From the NCBI GenBank assembly GCA_934371915.1, contig CAKROE010000004.1:17465-81464 (forward strand): 64,000 nucleotides of DNA, in the 5' to 3' direction. The notes beneath the pieces were generated by a model that had not been told where the DNA came from, did not search any database, and saw only the letters and a program-made list of their open reading frames with translations. Below, in pieces: positions 52,975 to 61,196 of this stretch (positions are counted from its first letter, which is position 1; every line of letters begins with the position of its first letter). Made by a program: the position numbers and the translations under genes. Source of the DNA: an uncultured Blautia sp. (GTDB taxonomy: Bacteria; Bacillota; Clostridia; Lachnospirales; Lachnospiraceae).

Positions 52975-53004
52975 AAAGAGACGCTGTATCAGCAGCGTCT
53001 CTTT
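52975..53004. terminator. bidirectional terminator (DUF1540 / ftsZ)
   Basis: Perfect 12-bp stem AAAGAGACGCTG / CAGCGTCTCTTT with a 6-base loop. The minus side ends in six Ts, closing ftsZ; the plus side is less T-rich. Confidence 0.85.
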
Positions 53005-53019
53005 GTCTGTCGAATTAAT

Positions 53020-54183
53020 TTATCTGTTTCTTAAGAAATCCGGAATCTGGATATCCTTTTTCTGTACAGTGCTGGTCGGAACTTTACCTGTGTAAGAACC
53101 ACTGTTCATAGTTGGAAGGCTGAAGCTTGGCATAGTCATATTGCCAGCCGGTGCTACAGAACCTGTTGTGGATTTACGTACGGTAAATGGTGTCGTATTA
53201 CTTCTGCTTCCAAATGGAGTTGCCTTTGCTGTTGTATCGGATAATCCGGTAGCAATAACTGTGATTCTTGCATAATCTGCAACAGAATCATCATACATGG
53301 CACCAAAGATGATGTTTGCATCTTCACCTGTCAGTTCCTGTACATAGCTTGCTGCATCATTTGCATCCATAAGAGAAATATCACCGGAAATATTGATGAT
53401 AACATGAGTTGCTCCCTTGATGGTTGTCTCAAGAAGCGGGGAAGCTACTGCCTGCTGAACAGCCTCCATAGCCTTGTCATCTCCTCTTGCTTCTCCGATA
53501 CCGATATGTGCAATACCTTTATCTGTCATAACTGTCTGTACATCGGCAAAGTCAAGGTTGATCAGTGCCGGCAGATTGATCAGATCTGTGATACCCTGAA
53601 CTGCCTGCTGCAGAACTTCGTCTGCTTTGCGGAGTGCTTCCGGCATCGTTGTACGGCGATCTACAATCTCCAGTAATTTGTCATTCGGGATGACGATCAG
53701 TGTATCAACAGCTTTCTTCAGATTTTCGATTCCGGAAAGAGCATTGTTCATACGTGTCTTTGCTTCGAAACGGAAAGGCTTCGTAACAACACCTACGGTG
53801 AGGATTCCCATTTCTTTGGCTGCTGCTGCGATCACCGGAGCAGCACCTGTACCGGTACCACCGCCCATACCACAGGTAACGAATACCATATCAGCGCCTT
53901 CGATCAACTGTTTAACTTCTTCTATGCTCTCCTCGGCTGCCTTCTGGCCAACTTCCGGCTGTGCACCTGCGCCGAGACCCTTTGTAATCTTTTCACCAAT
54001 CTGAAGTACTGTTGGAGCCTTGCAAAGTGTCAGAGCCTGTTTATCAGTGTTTACACCAACAAATTCAACTCCCCCGATGGCTTCTTCAACCATTCTGTTT
54101 ACTGCATTATTTCCAGCTCCGCCCACGCCGATTACAATAATCTTAGCGGAGGACTCAGCTTCATTCGACATAATCTCTAACAA
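53020..54183 (-). CDS. ftsZ: cell division protein FtsZ
   Basis: 387 residues from a TTG codon at 54181-54183, 7 bases after GGAGG; this gives [10 protein letters not shown], the usual Lachnospiraceae start. Tubulin-like GTPase with [13 protein letters not shown], the signature [10 protein letters not shown] and NLDFADVQ. C-terminal anchor peptide IPDFLRNR binds partners. Forms the Z ring. Transcribed from its own promoter upstream. Confidence 0.97.
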   Translation of the reverse strand: MLEIMSNEAESSAKIIVIGVGGAGNNAVNRMVEEAIGGVEFVGVNTDKQALTLCKAPTVLQIGEKITKGLGAGAQPEVGQKAAEESIEEVKQLIEGADMVFVTCGMGGGTGTGAAPVIAAAAKEMGILTVGVVTKPFRFEAKTRMNNALSGIENLKKAVDTLIVIPNDKLLEIVDRRTTMPEALRKADEVLQQAVQGITDLINLPALINLDFADVQTVMTDKGIAHIGIGEARGDDKAMEAVQQAVASPLLETTIKGATHVIINISGDISLMDANDAASYVQELTGEDANIIFGAMYDDSVADYARITVIATGLSDTTAKATPFGSRSNTTPFTVRKSTTGSVAPAGNMTMPSFSLPTMNSGSYTGKVPTSTVQKKDIQIPDFLRNR

Positions 54184-54203
54184 TGTACTTCCTCCTTTAT
54201 TCT

Positions 54204-54223
54204 CCTGATATTAGCATATCAGG
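54204..54223 (-). other. 5' UTR hairpin of ftsZ
   Basis: Perfect 8-bp stem CCTGATAT / ATATCAGG with a 4-base loop, just before the ribosome site. No T-run follows, so it may affect RNA stability or translation. Confidence 0.6.
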
Positions 54224-54237
54224 CTACATATAGATAT

Positions 54238-54266
54238 ATCATATATTTTTTTTTTGAATTAATCAA
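54238..54266 (-). promoter_or_regulatory. promoter of ftsZ
   Basis: -35 TTGATT (54261-54266), 17-base spacer that is mostly As, -10 TATGAT (54238-54243). Confidence 0.65.
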
Positions 54267-54318
54267 CCACTATTTTGGTTTTTTTATACTTTTTTCACGA
54301 TTATTCGCCAATCTGCAG

Positions 54319-55572
54319 CTATTCGTAATCGCTTTCGTCCGAATAACCGGAATCCCAGCTATCATACTCTCCGTCGCTCTCATCACTGTAACTGTCATCT
54401 TCCGAATAATCCTGATATTCTTCAGTTTCTTCAGATGTACCATCTTCTGATTCATCAGAGCTGTCTGAGGAATCCGTACCGGTGTTTCCTGCATTGTCCG
54501 GCATCGGACCTACATAATTGCCCTCCCGGTCATATTCGCTGACACCATCAAATCCGCCGGATTCGTTGTAGCCGCCCTTCCAGTCTCCAAAACTGTCGAT
54601 CAGTTCCTGTGTCGGTTCTTCCCCGACATAGTTCATATTCGCATCATATTCACCTGAGCCTGTATAATCGCCCTCTTCATCATAACCACCGACCCAGTTT
54701 TCTTTTGCATAATCAAGTTCTGTCTTCGGTTTCGCTCCGACGTATTTGCCATTTTCGTCGTACTCACCATCACCGGTATAATCGCCATTCTCGTCATAAC
54801 CGCCTGTCCAGTTTTCGGCAGTCACCACTTCCTCTTCCATCTCAAAGGTAACTGTCTTGGACGATTCCGTGATATTTTCCATATGAAGAATTCCCTTCTC
54901 GCCGGTGATCTGCGGAAGGATTGCAATCGTTCGGTTCATCTTATCTTCCAGATAACGGTCCTTGCCCAGTTTTACCGTAATGTCGCCGTATATCAGATTA
55001 ATCGTGTAATCTTCATCCAGTTCAATATAATCCGGTGTCGTATCATTTTTGGCAAAAATCGTAGATAATGCAACTGCTGTATTCAATACCGCATTCTTGA
55101 TCGGAAGTTTCTCGTTCATAACAGTTTTCCTGACTGTAATGCCCTCGAAATATGGTACAGATTCATCTCTCGTCCTGCTGCTTTCGATAAATTTTCCATT
55201 ACGGTCAAAGTAAATATAGCTGTCAAGATATGGAATGCAGCCGACCACATTTTTTTCTTTCACACCGATCACGATGGAATTTCTTCCGGAACGGCTGACA
55301 GAATACGATTCTACATACGGCACATTCTCTACTTTTGCTTTAGAACATGTGATCGGTGCCAAAATCGAATTTGAGGAAAAAGCTCCTGTCAGAATCATTT
55401 TCTTCAGTTCTTTCTTACTGTAGTGAGAGTTTTCCATAACTTCAACATGCGTTACATGAAAAAAAGAAAAGAAAAAAATAATCCCGGCGAGCAGAATTGC
55501 CCCAACTGCCAGCCCGGTCTTTTTTGCTGTATTTTTTGTGAATTTAATTTTCTTATAATTGGATGTTCTCAT
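54319..55572 (-). CDS. ftsQ: cell division protein FtsQ/DivIB with acidic repeat tail
   Basis: 417 residues. Short basic cytosolic part, one membrane segment (about 20-40), POTRA domain (FHVTHVEVMENSHYSKKEL) and the FtsQ beta domain to about 235. The C-terminus then carries three repeats of about 38 residues from 254 to 359 (pattern NWxGGYDExGDYTG.GEYDxNGxYVG) and a Ser/Asp/Glu tail. This makes it much longer than usual DivIB. It sits in the septal membrane and joins FtsL and the transpeptidase. Weak ribosome site and a 20-base overlap with murA suggest translational coupling. Confidence 0.9.
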   Translation of the reverse strand: MRTSNYKKIKFTKNTAKKTGLAVGAILLAGIIFFFSFFHVTHVEVMENSHYSKKELKKMILTGAFSSNSILAPITCSKAKVENVPYVESYSVSRSGRNSIVIGVKEKNVVGCIPYLDSYIYFDRNGKFIESSRTRDESVPYFEGITVRKTVMNEKLPIKNAVLNTAVALSTIFAKNDTTPDYIELDEDYTINLIYGDITVKLGKDRYLEDKMNRTIAILPQITGEKGILHMENITESSKTVTFEMEEEVVTAENWTGGYDENGDYTGDGEYDENGKYVGAKPKTELDYAKENWVGGYDEEGDYTGSGEYDANMNYVGEEPTQELIDSFGDWKGGYNESGGFDGVSEYDREGNYVGPMPDNAGNTGTDSSDSSDESEDGTSEETEEYQDYSEDDSYSDESDGEYDSWDSGYSDESDYE

Positions 55573-56833
55573 AAAAAACAGTACCTGTATCCTCTGTTAT
55601 CAAACCGCCTAATTTCTTAAGGTCACCGCCTATGTCCTCATATCCGCGCCGGATAAAAGAACATCCGCGTATCACAGAACTCCCCTCTGCTGCAAGCGCT
55701 GCAACCAGAAGTGCCGCACCTCCCCGAAGTTCCTCTGCATAAACGCAGCTTCCATACAGTTTTCCTCCACAGACAACCGCTGTATCTCCGTCAACCCGGA
55801 TATCTGCGCCCATTTTCTTAAGTTCATGGCAGACCTTAAAACGGTTTTCGAATATATTTTCTTTTATTATGCTTTTACCGGGGACAGTTGCCAGAACCGC
55901 CAGAAGCGGTGACTGCAGATCTGTGGGAAAACCCGGATAGACCTCTGTCTCCAGAAACGGAAGGGAAAAGCGAACCCTGCTTCCGTCCGCTATTAGTTTA
56001 CCACTGTTCCATTCATATTGTCCACCCATTTTCCGATATACTTGAAGGAACGCGTCCAGTTCCCCCTCCGGTGCATTCTCGATCACGATGCGTCCTCTGG
56101 TAGCAGCCGCTGCACAAAGATACGTACCGGTCACGATCCGGTCCGCCGGGATCTGCATCTTCGTACCACAAAGTTTTTCTGTTCCCTCGATGCAGATACA
56201 CTCATCTCCCGCTCCTTCGATCTTTGCCCCCATTGCGTTCAGGAAACGGCAGAGCCATACGATTTCCGGCTCTCTGGCACAGTTTCGAAGAGTGGTAGCA
56301 CCTTTTGAAAGCGTCGCACACAGAATCGCCTGTTCTGTTGCTCCGACACTTCTTTTCGAAAAAACGATTTCCGTCCCGCAAAGCTTTTTACAGGATACCG
56401 TTATTTTTTTCTCCTCTTCTTTTATTTCCGCACCAAAACTCTTTAATACATAAAGATGAAGATCCACCGGCCGCTTCCCGATCACACAGCCGCCCGGATA
56501 ACCAATTTCTGCCCGCCCGTTTCTGGCAAGGAGCGGTCCCAGAAGAATGATCGAACTGCGCATCCTGCCGCTGTATGTTTCCGGTACATGGCTTCCGTCC
56601 GCATGGGTACAATCCAGATACAGATCATGATCTTCCCACCATGTTTCTGCCCCCAGCGCACGAAGAATTTCTTCCATATAAAAAACATCCGTAATTCGCG
56701 GACAGGCTTTCAGTACACTGATGCCACGATGAAGAAGTGCTCCCGCCATCAACGGCAGCACCGTGTTTTTAGAACCCTGAACGGTTATATTTCCATGAAG
56801 ACAGTTTCCCCCGATTACGTGAATTTCATCCAA
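55553..56833 (-). CDS. murA: UDP-N-acetylglucosamine 1-carboxyvinyltransferase
   Basis: 426 residues from a TTG at 56831-56833 with GAGGGAG 8 bases upstream, giving MDEIHVIGGNCLHG; a frame from 56875 begins inside the murD terminator. Conserved VIGGNCLHGNITVQGSKNTVLPL with the substrate-binding Lys. The loop that holds the reactive cysteine reads GYPGGCVIGKRPVDLH. First committed step of peptidoglycan synthesis; target of fosfomycin when Cys is present, as here. Confidence 0.93.
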   Translation of the reverse strand: MDEIHVIGGNCLHGNITVQGSKNTVLPLMAGALLHRGISVLKACPRITDVFYMEEILRALGAETWWEDHDLYLDCTHADGSHVPETYSGRMRSSIILLGPLLARNGRAEIGYPGGCVIGKRPVDLHLYVLKSFGAEIKEEEKKITVSCKKLCGTEIVFSKRSVGATEQAILCATLSKGATTLRNCAREPEIVWLCRFLNAMGAKIEGAGDECICIEGTEKLCGTKMQIPADRIVTGTYLCAAAATRGRIVIENAPEGELDAFLQVYRKMGGQYEWNSGKLIADGSRVRFSLPFLETEVYPGFPTDLQSPLLAVLATVPGKSIIKENIFENRFKVCHELKKMGADIRVDGDTAVVCGGKLYGSCVYAEELRGGAALLVAALAAEGSSVIRGCSFIRRGYEDIGGDLKKLGGLITEDTGTVFYENIQL

Positions 56834-56873
56834 CCATTCCACTCCCTCAGGGACTCTTGCTGTTATTATATGC

Positions 56874-56916
56874 AAAAGACCAGATCCCGTTCATTTTCAA
56901 GCGGAGTCTGGTCTTA
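56874..56916 (-). terminator. terminator of murD
   Basis: Minus-strand stem AAGACCAGA..CCG / CGG..TCTGGTCTT, then TTTTGC. It separates the ftsL-murD part of the division cluster from murA-ftsQ. Confidence 0.8.
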
Positions 56917-56939
56917 TAAAATCAATATTGCCACAGCGA

Positions 56940-58295
56940 TCACAGGTTTCTGACATATTCTTTAAACATATCTCCACGCTGTTCATAATTGTCAAACTGT
57001 CCCCAGCTTGCACATGCCGGTGAAAGAAGAACGGCATCTCCCGGATTTGCCTTTTCTGCACATACCTTTACTGCCTCTTCAAGGTTTTCACATAAGATGC
57101 ACGGGCATACACCGAGGCGCTCTGCGGCCTCTTTGATCTTGTCACGTGTCTGTCCGATCAGTACCAGATAACGTACTTTGCCGTCAAACGCATTCAGCCA
57201 TTCATCATAGCCGGAACCTTTGTCGTATCCGCCGCCGATCAGAAGTGTCGGACGGTTCATTGCCTGGATACCTTTGATTGCAGCATCCGGATTGGTTCCC
57301 TTGGAATCGTTATAATATGCAACACCATTTTTTTCAGTCACATATTCAATACGATGCTCCACTGCCGTAAATTCACAGATGCTCTTACGGATGCTCTCCA
57401 CCGGAACACCTGCGTAATATGCCATTGCAGATGCAGCCATGACGTTTTCAAAATTATGCTGTCCGAGAAGTTTGAGTTCTCCGGTGCGTACAAGCGGAAT
57501 CTCTTCTTCAGCAGTTTTCAGGATGATCTGATCACCATCCAGATAGATTCCCTCTTCAAGCTTGCGTACACTTGAGAAATATACAACCTTCGGAGTAATA
57601 TTCCTGCCAAATTCACGGAGAATCGGATCTTCATAGTTCAGGATGCAGAAATCGTCCGCTGTCTGATTCTTAACGATCAGTTCTTTTACACGGATGTATT
57701 CTTCCATCGTATGATGTCTGTTCAGATGATCCTCTGTAATATTGAGGATTGCGCTGACCTTCGGTGCAAATTCTTCGATCGTCTCAAGCTGGAAACTGCT
57801 GATCTCCGCTACTGTCGTAGTATTATCCTGCATCTCCAGGGCCTTGGAAGTATATGGTGTTCCGATGTTTCCGACAACAAAAACGGAATCTTCTGCATCG
57901 CCCATGATCTTACCGAGCAGTGCAGTTGTTGTTGTCTTACCATTTGTTCCGGTAATTGCCAGCACTCTTCCCTTACCTGTGCGGTAAGCAAGCTCGACTT
58001 CTCCCCAGACCGGAAGTCCCTGTTCATAAAAGCTCTTTACGATCGGGATATCGGTCGGTACACCGGGACTTAATACAACCAGATCCAGTGCTTTTCTTAC
58101 TTCTTCCGGAAGCTCTCCCGCATATACGCTGATATCTTTACAGTGTTTTACTTTATGTACTACAGCCTCTTTGTCGAGGTCTGCATTTCCATCATAGATG
58201 ACCGGTTCTGCACCAACCTGTCCGAGAAGCTCAGCTGCACCGATCCCGCTTTTGCCGGAACCGAATACAAGCACCTTTTTTCCCTGCAAATTCAT
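56940..58295 (-). CDS. murD: UDP-N-acetylmuramoylalanine-D-glutamate ligase
   Basis: 451 residues from the ATG at 58293-58295 (AAGGAGG upstream). Mur-ligase ATP loop AITGTNGKTTTTALLGKI, HLNRHHTMEEYI and YYNDSKGTNPDAA. Adds D-glutamate in the cytoplasm. Ribosome site lies in the 22-base gap after mraY. Confidence 0.95.
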   Translation of the reverse strand: MNLQGKKVLVFGSGKSGIGAAELLGQVGAEPVIYDGNADLDKEAVVHKVKHCKDISVYAGELPEEVRKALDLVVLSPGVPTDIPIVKSFYEQGLPVWGEVELAYRTGKGRVLAITGTNGKTTTTALLGKIMGDAEDSVFVVGNIGTPYTSKALEMQDNTTTVAEISSFQLETIEEFAPKVSAILNITEDHLNRHHTMEEYIRVKELIVKNQTADDFCILNYEDPILREFGRNITPKVVYFSSVRKLEEGIYLDGDQIILKTAEEEIPLVRTGELKLLGQHNFENVMAASAMAYYAGVPVESIRKSICEFTAVEHRIEYVTEKNGVAYYNDSKGTNPDAAIKGIQAMNRPTLLIGGGYDKGSGYDEWLNAFDGKVRYLVLIGQTRDKIKEAAERLGVCPCILCENLEEAVKVCAEKANPGDAVLLSPACASWGQFDNYEQRGDMFKEYVRNL

Positions 58296-58316
58296 AATAA
58301 TTCCTCCTTGTGACAT

Positions 58317-59273
58317 TTACATTGCCAGAAGTGCGATCAGACACATAACTGCGGTGATCACAGAAAATACGGCAACGATTCTTGTCTCTGACCATCCACA
58401 CAATTCAAAGTGATGATGGATCGGCGCCATCTTAAAGATACGTTTTCCGTGAGTTGCCTTAAAATACGTTACCTGAATCATAACGGACAATACTTCTACG
58501 AGATAGATCAGTCCGATCAGCAGGATAAACAGCGGCATCTGCATCATGTAAGCAGCACCCGCAACAAATCCGCCCAGAGCCAGAGATCCTGTATCACCCA
58601 TAAAAACTCTTGCCGGATATACGTTGAACAGAAGGAATCCCATCATTCCTCCGACTACCGCTCCTGTCACCGGCTCGATACCACTTCCCATACCGATGGA
58701 AACAACAGTAAAGAAAACTGCAACGATCAGCGTTACGCTGGATGCCAGACCGTCAAGTCCGTCTGTAAAGTTTACACCGTTTACGGTACCGATCACGGCA
58801 AAGAAAAGAACCGGGATCGCCAGCCATCCGAGGTTCAGATAATGGTTCGGCCAGAACGGAATACGCATCGCAAGATCCACATTTGTATAGTTCAGTATAT
58901 AATATACAAAGATTCCTGTTACAACAACCTGAAGACCGAATTTCTGCCATGCCAGAAGACCATCAGAACGTCTCAGGACTACCTTGAGATAATCATCCAG
59001 AAAACCGATGATACCAAATCCCAGTGTCAGAAACAGTACCGGAATCACGTTCGGATAATCCTTTGCATAAAACAGGGTCGTCACTACGGCTGCGATCAGG
59101 AAGATCACACCTCCCATGGTCGGAGTACCTGCCTTCTTTAAATGTGACTGTACGCCTTCTACACGCTCCGTCTGTCCCATCTTGAGTCTTCTCAGAAACG
59201 GGATGATGATCGGTCCCAGAATCACACTGATCGCAAACGAGATCAGCACCGGGAATACAACTTGAATATTCAT
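58317..59273 (-). CDS. mraY: phospho-N-acetylmuramoyl-pentapeptide transferase
   Basis: 318 residues from the ATG at 59271-59273 (AGAGGTG upstream). Ten or so membrane helices; GTPTMGG near 55, DDYLKVVLRRSDGL, NGVNFTDGLDGLA and MAPIHHHFELCGWSE at the end, all diagnostic. Makes lipid I on the inner face of the membrane. Confidence 0.96.
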   Translation of the reverse strand: MNIQVVFPVLISFAISVILGPIIIPFLRRLKMGQTERVEGVQSHLKKAGTPTMGGVIFLIAAVVTTLFYAKDYPNVIPVLFLTLGFGIIGFLDDYLKVVLRRSDGLLAWQKFGLQVVVTGIFVYYILNYTNVDLAMRIPFWPNHYLNLGWLAIPVLFFAVIGTVNGVNFTDGLDGLASSVTLIVAVFFTVVSIGMGSGIEPVTGAVVGGMMGFLLFNVYPARVFMGDTGSLALGGFVAGAAYMMQMPLFILLIGLIYLVEVLSVMIQVTYFKATHGKRIFKMAPIHHHFELCGWSETRIVAVFSVITAVMCLIALLAM

Positions 59274-59339
59274 CCTCACACCTCTTATCATTCTTTCGTT
59301 TTTTATCACGTTTGATTATAAGGCTTTTACATAGATTTA

Positions 59340-61127
59340 TCAACCCTCACGTGCCGGACTGTCTGTGATTTCCTCTGTTTTTTGCCGGTCAATTCCAAGA
59401 TATGGAAGTACATTTTCAAAAATGCTCCGAACGACCGGTGCCGCGATCGTGCCTCCATAATAGATTCCCTGTGGATCATGGATAATACAGAGTGCCAGTA
59501 CCTTCGGATCATCTGCCGGTGCAAAACCGAGAAACGAAGATATATAACGGTTTGCGCTCCGTGGAAGTGTCTGGGAAGTTGCAGTCTTGCCGCCAATACG
59601 ATACCCTTCGATCGCAGCATTTTTTCCCGAACCTTCGGACACGACCTTTTCCAGTATCATGCGCACGGTCGCCGAAATATCTTCCGGAAGGATTCCCGTC
59701 TCCACCGGATATTCCAGTTCTCTGACTTTTTCTCCTTTCGGATTCTCAACCGACACGCCAAAATGCGGGGTAATGCGGCATCCTCCGTTGATCAGGGAGC
59801 TTACCGTTGTCGCAAGCTGTATTGGTGTGATCTGAAACGACTGCCCGAAAGAAACCGTTGCCAGTTCCACTTCACCCATATTTTCCATCCTGTGCATGAT
59901 CGTACCCGCTTCCCCCGGAAGATCAACGCCTGTTTTCTTCAAAAGACCAAACTGCCGGAAATAGCTGTAATATTTTTCTACTCCGAGACGCAGTCCCACC
60001 TCAATAAACACCGGATTACAGGAGTTTTCTGCTCCCTGTATGAAGTTCTGTGCTCCATGTCCCCGCCGGTTTGCACAGTGAATCCGCCGATCTTCTACCA
60101 GCTTGTAGCCCGGACAGTAAAAAGAATCATTGACAGAAACAACACCTGCTGCAAGTCCGGCGGACATCGTGATGATCTTAAATGTGGAACCCGGCTCATA
60201 TGTATCGTTCAGACAGGGATTCCTCCACATCTGATTGAGCAGATCCTGTTTTTCTTTCTCACTCATTCTATCAGTACTGACATCCGTATTCAGTGTAAAC
60301 GGCTCATTCAGGTCAAACTCCGGCACATTGACACAGGCATATATTTCTCCGTTTTGCGGATTCATAAGCAACACAGAAACGCGCTCTGCCTGTTTTTCTT
60401 CCATAACTTTTTTTGCTGCCTGTTCCGTATATTCCTGAATACATGCATCCAGGCTGATCCGAAGATTGTATCCCTGCTGTGGTTCTTCTCTGTTTTCACC
60501 GATTCCGTCCAGTTCAATCCCTCTGGCATCTGTTGTCGTCAGGATCTTGCCTGCTTCTCCTTTCAGGATTTCATCATACTCCACTTCCAGACCGATAATA
60601 CCCTGATTATCACCGCCGGTAAATCCCAATACCTTTGATGCCAGACCCCCAAGCGGATAATAACGTTTGTAGTCTTCATCCACTTTTATCCCGGCAAGTC
60701 CGGCATTTCGGATTTCATCACCGGTTTCTTTCTCCACATTTGTTTTGATCCGCTCGATGGAAGAAACTTTTTCCACCCTTTTGCGTACCGTTTCTTCCGA
60801 TATCCCCAGTTTTTCCGTAAGCAGGCGGATAACTTTTTCCGGCTCTTTTATCTGGCTGTGTATCACCGAGACCGTACATACAGTTTTGTTCGCCGCAAGT
60901 ACTTTTCCGGTCGCATCCAGGATTTTTCCTCTTGCAGCCTTGATGTCACGCTCCCTCTCATGCAGATCCTCCGCTTTTTCGTAATAATAATCCGATCGGA
61001 ATCCCATCAGATAGACTAGCCTTCCAATGAGCCCCGCCATCATCGCCATGCAAAGCAAAAAAACGATCCATACTTTTCTTTTGTGAAACGTATAATTTCT
61101 TTTATAAAATGCGTTCTTTTTTCGCAC
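59340..61127 (-). CDS. spoVD: penicillin-binding protein, SpoVD/PBP2 type
   Basis: 595 residues from a GTG at 61125-61127. N-terminal anchor (about 18-40), dimerisation domain with RGKILDATGKVLA, transpeptidase with Ser314-Thr-Phe-Lys317, Ser369-Cys-Asn and, in place of KTG, Lys514-Thr-Ala516 (GGKTATSQ). No PASTA domains. Cross-links septal or spore peptidoglycan. The only visible ribosome site (GGGGGAT) is one arm of the hairpin at 61134-61180. Confidence 0.9.
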   Translation of the reverse strand: MRKKNAFYKRNYTFHKRKVWIVFLLCMAMMAGLIGRLVYLMGFRSDYYYEKAEDLHERERDIKAARGKILDATGKVLAANKTVCTVSVIHSQIKEPEKVIRLLTEKLGISEETVRKRVEKVSSIERIKTNVEKETGDEIRNAGLAGIKVDEDYKRYYPLGGLASKVLGFTGGDNQGIIGLEVEYDEILKGEAGKILTTTDARGIELDGIGENREEPQQGYNLRISLDACIQEYTEQAAKKVMEEKQAERVSVLLMNPQNGEIYACVNVPEFDLNEPFTLNTDVSTDRMSEKEKQDLLNQMWRNPCLNDTYEPGSTFKIITMSAGLAAGVVSVNDSFYCPGYKLVEDRRIHCANRRGHGAQNFIQGAENSCNPVFIEVGLRLGVEKYYSYFRQFGLLKKTGVDLPGEAGTIMHRMENMGEVELATVSFGQSFQITPIQLATTVSSLINGGCRITPHFGVSVENPKGEKVRELEYPVETGILPEDISATVRMILEKVVSEGSGKNAAIEGYRIGGKTATSQTLPRSANRYISSFLGFAPADDPKVLALCIIHDPQGIYYGGTIAAPVVRSIFENVLPYLGIDRQKTEEITDSPAREG

Positions 61128-61133
61128 AAAAAA

Positions 61134-61180
61134 ATCCCCCGGACAATGTCATAATAATATATGACACATTCCCGGAGGAT
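61134..61180 (-). terminator. terminator-like hairpin covering a ribosome site
   Basis: Minus-strand 20-bp imperfect stem ATCCTCCGG..GTCATA with TATGAC..CGGGGGAT, then seven Ts directly before the GTG of the downstream PBP gene. Its 3' arm carries GGGGGAT, the ribosome site of that gene. May act as terminator and as translation switch. Confidence 0.75.
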
Positions 61181-61196
61181 ACTTCTGTTATTTTAT

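Noticed and set aside
56834..56875. Upstream TTG start for murA at 56875
   Set aside because: It lies inside the murD terminator and has no ribosome site; the TTG at 56831-56833 has GAGGGAG and gives the expected MurA N-terminus.
59382..60638. Long open frame of 418 codons on the plus strand
   Set aside because: It lies opposite the transpeptidase part of the SpoVD-type gene, has no matching family and no ribosome site. The same holds for the plus-strand frame at 14947-15990 opposite rlmI.
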